64,000 bases of DNA, taken from positions 13,053,563 to 13,117,562 of the forward strand of contig NC_071348.1 of assembly GCF_027744825.2 (NCBI RefSeq). Direction: 5' to 3'. This stretch comes from Synchiropus splendidus. Its lineage: Eukaryota; Chordata; Actinopteri; Syngnathiformes; Callionymidae. Positions 25,486 through 38,856 of the stretch are shown one piece after another. Below the pieces are notes generated by a model. That model worked only from the letters and a program-made list of their open reading frames with translations, was not told where the DNA came from and ran no database searches. Position 1 is the first letter of the stretch; each line of letters starts with the position of its first letter. Both the position numbers and the translations under genes were made by a program.

Positions 25486-25591
25486 GTCTGGGCGTCTGCA
25501 AAACATGAAAAAGTGGATGCCCGATTCTCGACCGTATCTTGGCCACCAGGTGTCGCCATATACATGTGTCCATTTTTGCAGACGCCCAGAC
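25486..25591. repeat. 18-bp perfect inverted repeat in OSGIN2 intron 1
   Basis: Arms at 25486-25503 and 25574-25591 are exact reverse complements (gtctgggcgtctgcaaaa) around a 70-bp spacer. The surrounding sequence is GC-richer than the intron and open on the minus strand. It may be a small transposon remnant or a chance foldback. Confidence 0.7.
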
Positions 25592-25875
25592 AGTGAAAAC
25601 CAGTGAATGCTGCGGCGATAATGTCGCTGAGGATGAAGCAGCCCGCCAGGTGCAAGTTCTGATGCAGCATCTGGTCATGAAGATGGTGGCAGTCCTGTGT
25701 TTAAACACAGCTTAATACTTTAAATTCATGTGGGGCAATAATATTTCTTCAAAAAATGTAAAATGTAAGTGAGTGCTGTGGCGGAGCTATGTGCTTCGTC
25801 TTGTTGGACGCTATTTGAAAGGACATCCTCCATCATGGGTGTGTTTCAGTGCCAGCTCTGGCCAAGGCTGCTGCC

Positions 25876-27815
25876 ATGCCTCTTCTGGAAAAGACACCCC
25901 AAGAGCAGCCTCCAACGTTCCCCGTGGTCATCATAGGTGAACACCTCCTCACCAGAATGCTAATCATCGCCACCTACTGAAGGCTAATCCATAACCTTTT
26001 TTTAGGCAATGGGCCATCAGGGATCTGCCTGTCCTACCTGCTGAGTGGGCATAAACCTTACTTGGATCCCACAACTGTTCACCCAAACCCAATTCTCTAC
26101 AGGAAACTGGAGGAGACCAAGCATCTGTCCATCACTGAGCAGGTAAAAGAAATGGAGTGGCCTTTGGTTACTGGATGTAACTCTTCTCGTCCTTCCTGTA
26201 GGATCTTGAGTACCTGAGCGAAGGGTTGGAGGGGAGGTCAGGAAACCCAGTCGCTGTTCTGTTCGACACACTGCTGCACCCAAATGCAGACTTCGGCTAT
26301 GAGTTCCCATCTGTCCTTCAGTGGAGGAGGGACAAGCAGCAACGCATTCCTCATCTGGTCCTGGGAAAGGGGACCCCTGGTGGTGCATGGCATGTAAGAT
26401 GTTGCTTCGGATCTCTGAATCTATCGCCTGCATTCTTGCTGTCATCTCTCCTCAGGCGATGGAAGGCTCCATGTTGACCATCAGTCTTGGCGTCTGGATG
26501 GAGCTCCCTGGGGTCAACTACAGGGACTTGGCTAATGGGAAAAGAAGGTAGATGTGCGGTCATTCTGCTGTTGGTTATCCTCTTATTCAAATTCCCCACC
26601 TGTCCCTGCAAGTTTCCGTGACAATTTTCACACAATAAGAGCCATTTATTTATTTATTTATTTTATTCAACTCTGATCAGGGATGTGACCAGCGACAGAG
26701 CGACGCCCGAAGAGATCTCATCCTACTACCAAAACTATGTGAAGCTGAAGGGCCTCCAGAAAAACTTTGTGGACAACACCTACGTGACCTCCGTCCAGAA
26801 GCTCTGCCGAGCACCCAAAGTGGAGGGTCTGGATCGCGGGCTGGCCAGCGCAGCCGAGGACGATGGTGAGCAAGGTTCCAGAGAAGAAGACTGTGTGAGG
26901 AACGGTGGTGACTGCGCAGTGTGGGAAGTGAGGGGCTACCAGCAGCTGCAGAACGACTCCCACATACCATTCTCTCTGTTCTCGGAGAACGTGGTTCTGG
27001 CCACGGGTGCGTCTGATTCTCCAGTGCGTCTGAACGTGGAAGGCGAGGACCTCCCATTCGTGTTTCACACCATCTCGGAGCTAGGTCTGGCCGTGACCCA
27101 GCGGAAGCTGGACGCAAACTCTGATCCGGTCTTGGTTGTAGGAGCCGGTCTGAGTGCTGCTGATGCAGTTTTGTGTGCCTGCGAGAGCAACGTCAGGGTC
27201 CTGCACGTGTTTCGTAAAACTGTGGACGACAGTGACTTGATCTTCAAGCAGCTCCCTAAGACCCTCTACCCAGAATACCACAAGGTCTACAGCATGATGT
27301 GTTCTCAGACCTACGTGAACTCGCCGTCGCAGCAACGGCCCCCGCTGACCAGCGTCGCCTCTTCAGTCTGTGCCAAGATATGCCAGAAGCCGCAGCTAGT
27401 CCGAGGTGGTGGCCTGTTCCCAGACTACACCAGTTTCCCAGAACACTGCGTGGTCTCATTCCAGTCTGATAAGAAGTGTCTGCTGCAAGGGAACAACTCT
27501 CTCAAGGCGTTTAAGATCTCCATGGCTCTGGTGCTTATCGGGACCAACCCAAACTTGTTTTTCCTGAAAGGTCAAGGTCAGTATCTCGGCCTCGACCCGG
27601 AAAAACCCATCTCCTGTAAGCAGAACCCCATCGACATCAACCCCTTCACGTTTGAGTGCACAAAAGAGCCGGGACTGTTCGCCATGGGACCTCTGGTGGG
27701 AGACAACTTTGTTCGCTTTTTGAAAGGGGGCGCTTTGGGGATCACTTCCTGTCTCCTGAAGAGACTCAAGAAGAAGGAGACGCTCATCAGCAGCGGCGGA
27801 AACAACTTCATATGA
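25876..27815 (+). CDS. osgin2: OSGIN2, oxidative stress-induced growth inhibitor family member 2
   Basis: Five coding exons: 25876-25936 (MPLLEKTPQEQPPTFPVVIIG), 26006-26142, 26202-26393, 26456-26547, 26681-27815; 538 aa, in phase throughout, close to the human protein (505/549 aa). An FAD-type dinucleotide fold VVIIGNGPSG lies at ~17-26, with NVVLATGA (~264) and a second Rossmann motif VLVVGAGLSAAD (~311), as in flavin monooxygenase-like proteins. Whole exons align with vertebrate OSGIN2 (LEYLSEGLEGRS, AVLFDTLLHP, GDNFVRFLKGGALG). The start was chosen by family match; the frame is open upstream to the acceptor at 25849, so an N-terminal extension is possible. Enzymatic activity is not established for the family; a growth or meiosis-related role is suggested. 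It converges with NBN, as the same pair neighbours in human 8q21.3. Confidence 0.96.
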
Positions 27816-29535
27816 CTCACTTGTTCAGACGTTTTTACCGTCTAAATAATTTGGGGTGCATGGTGTTTTACAGCATAGAGCCTTTAAACAGACTTCAGGA
27901 GTGTGTGCCATTGCAAATTTGTGACGTCACAAACCCGGTTTTCTCCAACGTTCCCACCACTTAAGCTCAGGCTGCTCCAAAAATGCAAACGCATTTGCTT
28001 AAGATAGGAGTCTCTGCTGATCTCTCATCCGTTTTTTTAAACTGAATGGGCTCAATATGTAAAACAATGTTCATGCCATTTAAAGGCAGCCGAAGTGTCA
28101 CCCAACAATCAATCTGTTTGACTGTTGCAGTTATTTCTTCCCTTGAAAACAGAGTTGCTCCTATGCAAATGTTTTTTTTTTATAGTTTGAATGTATTCAT
28201 CGTTGCCTGACCTTGAAGACTGTGAATCACAACCAACACATGAGGACATCATGATGACCCTGACATTTTTTAAAGTTGCCTCAGCGATGTCAAAAAAGGG
28301 AGCTAGCGATTCAATCCTGGCGTAGCTTGAGGTTAAAATAGCTTGTCACTAATTGACAATACTCCCAAGAGGAACATTCAATACAACAACAGCTAGCCTC
28401 CGTGGTCTTGTTTGAAGTAGTTGCCAGGATATCACCCCTTAGTGACGTCACTGTCGTCGTCCCAAAACATGTCTTGGCTTTGCACGTGTCTTGGAGAGTA
28501 GCTGTATGATAGATAAATTGATCATAATCCAGCAGTGTCAGCACCAAAATAAGATCTATTTTGTTGCCTCAGACTGAAGAGTCCAAGTTCTGGCTGCTGT
28601 GTAATGATTATTTTCATTGTATCTCAGTACATTGTTTTCAGTAGGACAACACAGAGATGATATTTGGTAACAAAATGTGTAAAAATGAAGATCTCATGCC
28701 GCATTTAATAAGTTAGTGTGAATTAAGAGTGATGAGAGGTTTTTGTTTTGTTAAGCAGCATATAACTTGAAGGTGCCTTGAAGAGGAAGTTGAATTATGA
28801 GTTGAAAAAAGTTTGGTCAACATTCATTTAAAGAATGTGTGGATATATTATGTTATACCAAAAGCCGCCTGAATGCTAATTTGATGAGCCATTTCTCTCA
28901 GATTAAAAAAAAAAAAAAGGTAGCAATGTTCTTAACGTTTTATTAAAGTTAAAGTAGCCGACATTTTGGGTTTTTTAAACCTCAAGTTCACAAAGGATTC
29001 ATGTGGCGGATGTTTGAAACGTGCCATATTTATGCTCGACTAAAAATACACACAGGTTTTCTGTGTCTTTCATATGACAATATATTAAAGTCTATTTTAG
29101 TTCATGATCTGGGTTTTTGATAGTCACCTTTTCACGATAGGCTGGGTGTGAAACTTTCAAGTTCAATACGAAGCTGGGTGAGTGATCGTGTGATCTCTGG
29201 TGGGATAGGGAATTTATAATGATGCGTCTTGTCTTCAATCAATTCAACTATTTTGAATTAATGGCAGGCCTGGGATTTAAAACAGTAGAGAAGAAACACA
29301 AGCGTACATTCACCACAAAAGAAGTCAACCTCCAAACTCTGCGGTTAATGTTTCGGCACTCTATTTATTTATTTATTTCAGATAACAGCCAAAGTGCCTG
29401 AGAGATTGCTTCAACTTGACACTCTTATTTACAGGACATGTTTGAAACATGGATGAGCTCCAACCCTCTTGTGCATGAGGGGTGCATGTTTTTTTTTTGT
29501 TGTTGTTGACCAAATAAAACTTTCAGAAATTAAAA
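27816..29535 (+). other. osgin2: OSGIN2 3' UTR
   Basis: The 1.7 kb from the TGA to the AATAAA at 29513-29518 holds no credible ORF. It includes A- and T-homopolymer runs. The NBN stop codon lies only ~160 bp beyond the signal on the opposite strand, so the two 3' UTRs probably overlap. Confidence 0.55.
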
Positions 29536-29680
29536 AAACTGTTACATATTCTGCTGTCAGTGGCTTCATAATCGCACGGAAACTTATGTCGTCACATGAT
29601 TCAACAATACACCTGATGTAGCGCTAAAAACTTGCAACTTCTTCTTCCTTGCTAAGGCCGCCCGGATTTGCTGGCATGGA

Positions 29681-32600
29681 TCATCTCCTCTTGGTCAGCT
29701 TGGTGGGGTTGTACCTGAAGGCAACACACAAGTCCTCAATGACCACATGCCACTTAGAGCTTTCAACATACCTCAATGTCTAGGAGTCATTTATAATAAA
29801 AGCATCACGAGCCCAAGGCCATTCAACGTGAGTGCACTGTTTACAGCGAACTGGCTGTAAACCCCGTCTGCCGGCTTTGGTTTTTGGGGCGTACCAAAAG
29901 AAATCTCCGGGCCCACTGTTTTCTTAGCGGCAGAGATGTTACCCCAGCCATGCATGACTGACTGAGTCATGATCAAACAGCTCTGTCGTCCCCCAACACA
30001 CACACACGGACAATTAATCTCACACCACCTCTTTTCTGCTTTGTCAAAGAAAACACAGCAGCAGAAGCAGCTTACATCACTTCCGTTGCCAGGCAACGGC
30101 CGTGACGATGGAAGCTACATAACAACCTGCTGTGAAGACACATCAGATGATGTAACTCAGCCCTGTCAATATATAATCATTGACATGACGCTTCTTTAAC
30201 AATAAAAATGACACCACGATTTGGACACTGTAAGTGATGGGTGAAAGACAAGTCTGTAGCAAACCCGAGGCACGTGGGCCGCATGAGGTGACAGGGCAGA
30301 GTGAAACATGGCCCAGGACCCAATTTCATAACGTCCATTATTAATGACCTGCCAACAAAGGAGCACTCTTGTCCCATGAGTGCACAGCAACAGTAAAAGC
30401 TGTGCCACACGTTTCAAAGCAGAATGGAGAGAGTTTTTAACATTTATTTTCATTAACATGGAATTGACACGTTGAAATTAAGATCACAGCAAAACAACTG
30501 TCGTGATATAAGTTAAATTAGAAGCTAGAACGCATAAACAGTGATCACAGTGAACAGAGTAGGTCCCACACACTGCGATGTTTTGTGAAATGAAGCTCAT
30601 GATAGTCTGTAGTTTCCATGGTTTCAGACATTGTTTTGGTGACAGCAGTTGTGTGTGCTTGTTGTGTTGTGGAGTGACACGCTGGTGGATGGGCAGAGTC
30701 AAGGAGGAACAGGGGAATGTTTGGACCAAATGAGTCACCGACCTGAAAAGATCGTCTCCTGCGTGCTCCTCCAACTGAGTCTGACGTTCCACCTGGAAGA
30801 ACAAGTGCTTTGTGAGAAGCAGCGTGTAGGTCCAGAATGAAGGAAGCCACAGCAGACATGCTACCTCTGCAGCGTCCTTCAGCCACTCATCCACATCTGT
30901 GTTCTTCCCTCGGTTGTGCACCTGCAGACCAGGACCCCTGATAATGCTGACAGAGCTCTTGGTTCCTGGAACACAGGCCTGTGACAGAGAAAGGGTTAGG
31001 GCCACAGACAAAGTGGTCTTTGTACAACAGTAGGTAGATGGTCCACCTCAATGAAACTCGACTGACCTTGCGGAAGCATTTAAAGTTCTTAGTGCCGCCG
31101 AGGCTCTGCTGCTTCTGTGCTTTCGTTTTGGGTAGTGGGTTCACAGTGAGAGTCCGGAACTCCACGAGAATCAGCTGCTTAGGGAGGTCTTCATCGGCAT
31201 TGGTCTTCTGAAAAAACATGAAAACATCCTCGAGATATTATATAAGGTTTGAACATAGCGACCTTCTTCTCTCATCATCAATGACGAATTGCAACATGTC
31301 TCCTGGCACTAGTATCTCTTGAGTATGCATTAGCTTTAATGGGACCTGTGATGGACCAGCATCCGGTCTACAAGTGAAGATCAGACTCACGTTTGCTTCC
31401 TGTTTAATGGGAGCAGGCAGTTGGCCCTCCTCTTTCCACTCATTCAGCAGAGGAACATCTTTCAGAGGCTTTGGCGTCTGCATGGACATCAACAGTCAGA
31501 TGTGGTCTTTTTTTTTTTAAATCTATGATCATCACTGGGTGTTACTCCTCACCTTCATGGAAGAAGCCTGCTCGCTCTCCTGTCCACTGACAGTTGGAAG
31601 TGAATCCCTGGGCTTCTTCTGTTGCAGCGGCTCCGCTCTGATTAAGAAACTCTGCTCTTCCTCTTTGAACTTCGGGATCTTCTTCTCTGGCTCTTTCACC
31701 GTCACATTCGTGTCCATCTCTTCCTCTGGCAGAAGTCGCTGCCTTTTTCTGGAAGCATTCGCGGTGGGTTCTGGTGAAACCTGCCCTCGAGCCGTCTGGC
31801 TGACAGGCGGCTCATCATCGAAGTCATCAAAGGCTTGAGACATGATGGACTCCAGGTCCTCCACCTGGATCTCCTCCTCCATGTCTTTCCTCTTCCTGCA
31901 CACAGGTTCCGTGTACGGGTCAGCTGCTGAACTCAAAGGTTGATCAGAAGTGACCCCGGGTTCAGATTGTGAAGAAACACCAGCTCTGTGCGTGTTGCTG
32001 GATGACTCCAGAACCGGCCTCTTTGGTTCCGACATGACAGGAGACAAATCATCACCCAGAGGCCTGTGAGGAAAAAATAAGATTCAATGTAGATTTAAAT
32101 AGTTACCAAAACAAAATATGCGTATCAATTTTGCTTAGACAAGGGGGTCACGGCAGCTCTGGTATCTGAAGCAGCCTTCAGGGAAAATCTGCTCTCCACC
32201 ATCTGCTGTTAACAACTATTCCCTCATATGGGATAGGAGTCTAGGCTCACCTTGGCTTGCGTCCTCATCACCTAATACTTCAAGACTAAAGAGTGCAGCT
32301 GAAAAAGCCAAAACTGAACTTATTTTCTGCAGCATCTTTAGACAAAGACACCTACCATGACCCGCTCGTGTCACTCTGCCAAGGAAGTTATCATGTTTAT
32401 TTTAACTATAACAGACAAGTTGTTATCTCAAGAGTTTGTCTGTCTGTTTGCAGAATCACTGAACAAAACAATCTGTTTTTAAAACAGATTTAAATGAACT
32501 TCACAGGAAAACAGGAACAAGGTGCAGAACATTTACTACAGTGGTCTCCTGGATTTCCATCTGCTGCCAGAAAACTTTCTAGGGATTCCTCAGAGAGAGC

Positions 32601-35600
32601 CGCAGCAGAAGCACCAATACTTCCTCCTAGACGCTACAGGCGCCTGCGGTCCAAAATAATTATTATCTGATATGTATGTGTAGGACAATAAGATTAGGTA
32701 GAAGAATCACACGGGTCAAAATGACAAACTTGATAGTTCTGTTATTGTTGCTGTAAATCGTGAAAATGTACCTTTTTTTGTTGACAGGCTGAAAGAAATT
32801 GGTGAGAGATGACTGGTTCTGTGGCAAAGTTTGCTGCGTGTTCTTAAATTTCTGTGGGGATTTCTTCTGGACGAACTTCACACCGTCACTATTCTTGGTG
32901 AAAACAAGGTGGAGTTCTTTGGCAGCTCCACCTGGGAATGAAAGAGAATGAAGAACATCAGTAACTCAAACATGACATTTTGGATCACATCAACATAAGC
33001 AGTTCAACCACTGCAATTGCTTTGTCAAACAGCAAATACATTTGTAGTCCTCAAAAACGCTACAATGAAAGTAAACCTTATGTTCTTCAGTCCGCCGGGG
33101 TGACAGGGGTCTACCATAGCTACTACGGGTGAGAAGCAGGGGACACCCCAGGCCATGTCAACATTTAGCTCACCTAGCTCAGAAATGATCAAATGTGTAG
33201 CCACATTTTTCTGATTGGTTAAAATGTGCGCTGATCAGCAGCAGGGGGAGGCGGGGTTACTGAGACACGGAGCGACACATGAAATGGAGGGAAAGGAACG
33301 AGAGAGCTGTGTTGTTACAGATAACAGAAGACATGCTGGAGTAAAGTTAAACAGAGTGAAGTGTGAACACAGTTTAGAGTCACAGATTGTTGACAGAGTA
33401 AAAAATGTAAAAAAAAATGCACTCAGCAGGTTCCACAGACTGAAAATCTTGTGACTCATGTTTGACATTTTACACCAAAAAAAAAAAACCAAATAGACGT
33501 TTATTTAGCATGTCACTTATGACATGGACCAACTATTTCATTTGAGAAGGCGATATACATTCATGAAAAAACATTTTAAAATTAACTTTAAAACTTGGAA
33601 TATAAGTCAGCATCTTTGAAATGCTAGGAGCACTGTTGGTGTAAATCAACTTTAGTACCAACACAGAGCAGTATGCTCAATATACATGAAGACAAAGGAA
33701 ACTTTTCGTATATTTGATATATTTTCAGTGAATTACCTTATGATTTGGTCAAAACTATGGAAACTAGAAAACCTTTTGATTAATATTCATGAACTATTCA
33801 TGAAAAGTTTTATAAATGTGAATAGTTGCAGAGTAGTACAAACAATGAGACATCACATTTATTTATTTTCATTTTTCAATCTTTTCATTTAACTGTTCTC
33901 ATAGAAATATGTTGCATCATGACCATATAAATAATAAATATTAATTTTAAAATGTATTAATTTCGCTCATCAGTTATAATTCATAAAAGCAAAACCACAT
34001 GAAATCATCACCAGATCTCACCCCGAGGCTTCGGCTCAGTCAGCTGAGTGTCCACCGTTGACTGAAGTGTATCTGCCACAATGAACTGGCTGCTCATCTT
34101 CTGTGTTGTGTGTCCAGTGTCACACCGATCCGGTCTCTTCTCTGGGGTCTCGCCTACAGTTGTGATCCCAGCCTCTTTGCAGACCTTCATTCTAAATGAC
34201 AAAAATCAACTTGGAAGTGTTGGATGTAAAGAACAACTACGATCCAAGACAGCAATAGCTGTACTCTTGTGACGGCTCCGTGTTGACGGCGTAGGCTGTG
34301 ATGTTCTGAGAAACTGCAGGCAACATGGTCTCATTCACCTCCATGGGCTGGGACATAGATGAATTTGGGACTCTGACCTTTGCAGCTGAAACAATAAAAA
34401 CAATGAAGAAAAATCAATTGAACTTTGATCACAGCCGACAGTTCCGTTGCCTCACCAGGCTCTGATGTGACGCAGGAGGGATTGCAGTATTTGTCACATG
34501 ACGCAAAGATGGCAGCCATTCCAATTTCAGACTCTGTGATGAGGCGCAGACCCTTTCTGTTGACAGAGATGAAGAACAATGACATCTTCAGGAATAAAGT
34601 AAGTCATCGTGACAGGACTCATGTTTATTATGGTCTTGTTCTGAAGGCACAGGCCTGAGTGTGATCTGAAGAGCAGCAAGTAAACATGAAAACAGCAGCG
34701 AAGAGCTTGTCAGAACCTTTGAACGATGCTCTTCACAGACATCTCCCACTCAGCAGGGGAGGAGGGGGGCAGATTTTGGGAGCTTCCTGATGAGAGACAG
34801 ATGACGCAGCTCTGTGGTGACTCCAGCAGGTTCACCGGCAGAGAACCTTCATCCAGGAGACGACTACTGCCGCCTCCGCAGCTCACCACTGTAGCCAGAC
34901 GATTCAGCTACACAAGACAAAAGTTCCATGATAACAGCGGACATTTGATTTTACCATCATTTGTGAAACAATGTCGGTTTACCTTCAGTTTTAGCATACA
35001 TCTTAAATTCTTAACATATGCCTATCTTTATTTTAAAGCACCTGCAATACAAATTTGAGCTTTCACTTTCACCTTTTTGTGCATATACATAGACAAATGT
35101 ATATATGTATATAAAATCACATTTTCCGGCCTCCTTTCTTTGTGGTCATTTTTCATGTTAATAATATTTACTTTAATATTTTTGTCTTACCTGTATGGAT
35201 TATATTTAATGACTATTTTTATTTTCACCTGTAAACACCCATATGTCACCATATTTCTCCTGTATATACTATTTCACTCCATGAAAAGACCTGCCGATTC
35301 TGCTACTCACCACACACGCACCAGCTCACCATTAACATTAACAGTCCTGATTCCCTTTAAGTGGTTGTCATGGATGTTGAAAGCAATTTGAGTGCTGTTT
35401 TCAACACAGCCTTAAGCATGTAAATATTGCAGATCCAAATCTATCAATTAAAATGTACATTTGATCAAGTGCAGATTGAACATTGAACCTAAAAATATAG
35501 CGCTTATATAAGCCGGTACCGAGAGAACCAAAGGTTTAGGCTGGAGGCCAGAGGAGCTAGGGACTTCAGGCTGCCTGGCAACTGGTGCTCAGCTTGTAAA

Positions 35601-38203
35601 CATGGCAGTCACATGACATTGATTTTTATCCAAGCAACAAACAGGATATGCACAAGTGATACAGATGGTTACACTGCTTTCCTCCATCCTATCCATCAGA
35701 AGTGACCTCACAAAAAAAGGACAAAGAACAAACCTGTTTGGCGCTGAGGAAAACAAAGGTTTTTCCAGTGAAAAGATGCTTGCGGGCTGGAAGTGGAGTG
35801 AGGTTTACATCCTTCGTACTGAGGCTGGGCTCATCGATCTCTGGGAGAAATCTTTAAAACACGCAGCAGCAGAAATGAGACCATCAGTGCATTAGTGAGG
35901 ACGCAGGAAGAATATTGATCATCATAAACGGCAGATCTTGACGCAACAATGCAGTGTAAAATGGAGAAATGCATCCGACCAGACATAGCTTGACATGTCG
36001 ACAGATGCACTTAAGAGAAGCACATGGATATCATACTTCGAATCTAATCTTAAATTACACGTGGTACATGAGCGTACCTCTCAACACTAGGGGGAGCCAT
36101 ATGTTGCTGGACAGCAGTGCAGAACTCAGAGAAATACTCTGGCTTGACTATTGGACGACAGCTCAGCAGAGCGGTAATGGTCTGACGGAGGAGAAGACAA
36201 CACATCAACAACATTCTTCATGACAGTGGAAAACGGCAGAGTGTGACCTTTAACCTTGATTGTGAGTTTAACAGCCGGCATGACCAAGTGGGTGCAGTCT
36301 GGGCTCCATGAGTTGAGCAGCTTAACACCCAAAGACTGCAGAGCCTGAGAGAGAGCGGCTTTGCCTGCAACGTCCATGCATGATGAGCAGACCACGGGCT
36401 GCTGGTGATCCACACTGAGGAGGACAGACTGCTCTTTAAACTACAGCAGAAACTGGGCTAGTTTGAGAAGATGTGTCGGATGATACAGACCTAAATTTAG
36501 AGTGGAAAACCCCAAATGTGATGCTGTCCCCGGACTCCAAGCGCTTCAAAGTGTTCGGGCTGAGAAGTTGGTTGTTGACTGAAGTGCCGTACTTGGACAA
36601 GTCCATCACATTCAAAATCTGAGAGAAACAGAATTCGATGCATCTGCTGAGCACTGCTTTGTTTGAGTCCGTGCTTGCTCATTTGTGGGTTTGACTCCTG
36701 AAATAACCTTCAAAAGTCTTTTGGAAAAAAGTTGAAAAGTTCTTCAGATCATCAAACGGTTCCCTGAATACCACATGAACTGTGACGTCACTGATTATTA
36801 CTGGTGATTCTACCAATCCTTGTTAAACTGCTGCTGATAAAACAAGAAAACATGGCAAAAGTTAAAGCCTTCACTTGTACGATTACACTGCAAGCTTAGA
36901 CTGGGATTGGATCAAAAGACTCCTGTTACAAAACATGAGGCAAAAATAAATCCTGTCAAAGTGAGGTCAAGCTAAACATAGATGAACTCAAGCATCAGCA
37001 TCATGACACCAGCTGGCATCTACAGAATAAATCAAATCATAAGAAGGACGTGCCACCTCTTCATACTCATGTGTTGTAGTCGCATTCGTGTTCTTCTTCC
37101 ATCGTTCCTCACCTGTTCAGTAGCGACGAATCGTGCATGGACTCTGCTGATGGACAGATCATTGAGCAGCAGGATCTCACAGTTCTTCCGGCCCACTGTG
37201 TATTCTTCACCGGAGAGGAGATAGTGGGTCTCACCTGGGCATGACAGGAGTACACTCATGAGCTTTATCACTTTGAAAAACAAATCTTCACATGTTGCTT
37301 CAAATATCCGGCCTGGAACAACGAGACAAAATAACCTACATGATGCTAAATGTAGGTTGAGAAGAAAATTAGTTATTACCAAATGAAAGTATTCATTTTT
37401 TAACTCACGAACTAACTATATCGGACCATGCAAAAGGACTTCTGGGAGCATAAAAAAATGGAAGCGTGAAGTGTTGACGCTAACATCCAGCAGAGGGCAG
37501 AAGCGCTCAAGGTTGACATGTCGTCAAGTTGCGACAGTGTGATGCTGAATCACAAATCTCCGGTGTTCATCATTTTTGGACTTATAAGCTAAACCTTAAA
37601 GTTAAAATTAAAACTATATTATATCATTCATCCACTTTGTTTCTCTACTGTACTATTTTCTTGGTCTCCAATGTCACGTTAAACCATTAATTATAAATCA
37701 GGTTTCACTCAAAATAAATAAATATTGTAATAATAGTGAGTGATGGAAAAAAGAAGTCAACTTGGACCCAGCAACGAATCGCATCTCGTTCTGGTTGCAG
37801 GCACCGCTATCATTAAAGATCTTAAAGCTTGATTGGTTCGTGACATACAATACCAAACATGGCACTTAAAGTCAACAGAAAGTCTTCATGAATTCAAGAC
37901 AAAAGGGAGGGTACCACATCACAGCTTACAAAAAACAACACCGAAACAACACAACATACAAAATGTATGTATGTTGTGACGTCATAGACATAGGTAGAAA
38001 TTAGACTGAACGTGGTCAAGGGAACTTTAGAACGTTTAACAATGACTGAAATATACTTCCTATCTTCGCACAATCCATGAAAGGCGTGATATTTAATACC
38101 CTAGTTCAAAAAGGAGTCATTTTCGTCGTTGGTTACAAATCCAGGTCAACGTTTCCACGATAGTAAATGTACCTCCAGGCTGCTGAGGCGTCAGAATCCA
38201 CAT
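29681..38203 (-). CDS. nbn: Nibrin (NBN/NBS1), MRN complex DNA double-strand-break sensor
   Basis: Seventeen coding exons, all phases consistent, 780 aa (human 754): 38173-38203, 37113-37234, 36491-36618, 36255-36414, 36078-36181, 35734-35851, 34717-34907, 34456-34556, 34265-34385, 34022-34191, 32772-32931, 31553-32063, 31391-31477, 31067-31207, 30865-30978, 30743-30792, 29681-29714. The start MWILTPQQPGGETHYLLSG matches the family. The FHA domain (~1-93) has GRKN and SISRVHA phosphopeptide-binding motifs; tandem BRCT domains cover ~95-320 (VVCSSCMDVAGK; LRLITESEIGMAAIF). The middle is disordered; the MRE11-binding segment KNFKCFRK lies near 710-715 and the C-terminal ATM-binding motif is DDLFRYNP. 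Nibrin recruits MRE11-RAD50 and ATM to breaks in the nucleus. Exons 1-11 lie inside duplication unit A; exons 12-17 are single-copy. Nothing is disrupted. Confidence 0.96.
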
Positions 38204-38856
38204 TCTGCTTCTTAACGTGGCTGACCACCGAGAGCGAATGTATGAATCTTGCGAAATAGTCAACTAAAACACAAATATATTCTTTAACTCTTCTGTCAAG
38301 TGGAAGTTGGCGCGCACCAGAGTGACGTAATTACTCTGCGCCGTTTTTAGTTTTCAAAATAAAAGTCTGGTCTTCAGGAGTAAAAAATATCGTCCATAGT
38401 TTTATTGATTAGAGTTCAGCTCGTAGGATGCAAGCAGGTTTCAAATATATACGATACAGATTACATATTTAAATGTCGCTGGGTTTTTGAAAGTGGTGCT
38501 TTTATTTCAAATGTAAGATTTTGTCTTCCCTAAACAAAGGTGTTTATTTTCATGACGGAAGAGAACTGCATTCATAGTCAAACCCAATTTTATAGGGGGA
38601 AAATTAAATCATAGAAGCTGGTTGCTGGATTAATGAAAAACAGTTGGAAAAAATCAATACAAAAAAACCCTCAAAAGAACTAGAGACCAGACAACTGAAA
38701 TATCAGATATTGTCTTTATTTGCTAAGATACACTGAAATAAATGTGTTTTTACGTAACTGACAATACATTATATATTCACCATCAAAGAATAAATATCCT
38801 GAAAATAAATTATGCTAGATTATCCCAGAACAAATAACGCCTGAGCATTTCGTGAC
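38204..38856. promoter_or_regulatory. NBN upstream region / MSMP-like gene 3' flank
   Basis: It lies between the NBN start codon and the stop codon of the MSMP-like gene on the same strand. The plus strand has tttatt at 38715-38720, AATAAA on the minus strand, the likely poly(A) signal for the MSMP-like gene. The NBN promoter should lie just right of 38203; no TATA box is seen there. Confidence 0.45.

Noticed and set aside
26677..27820. Several minus-strand ORFs opposite the last OSGIN2 exon
   Set aside because: They are shadows of a GC-rich coding exon with clear OSGIN2 homology on the plus strand.
30484..31011. Long minus-strand ORF continuing past NBN exon 15
   Set aside because: It reads through introns; the exon 16 to exon 17 splice to YNP...KRR restores the conserved nibrin C-terminus.
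31539..31838. Plus-strand 99-codon ORF
   Set aside because: Antisense to NBN exon 12, whose frame and phases fit nibrin.
33215..33454. Plus-strand 79-codon ORF, echoed at 44889-45071
   Set aside because: It appears twice only because it lies within the duplicated NBN intron; the second copy is shortened by indels, which argues against constraint.
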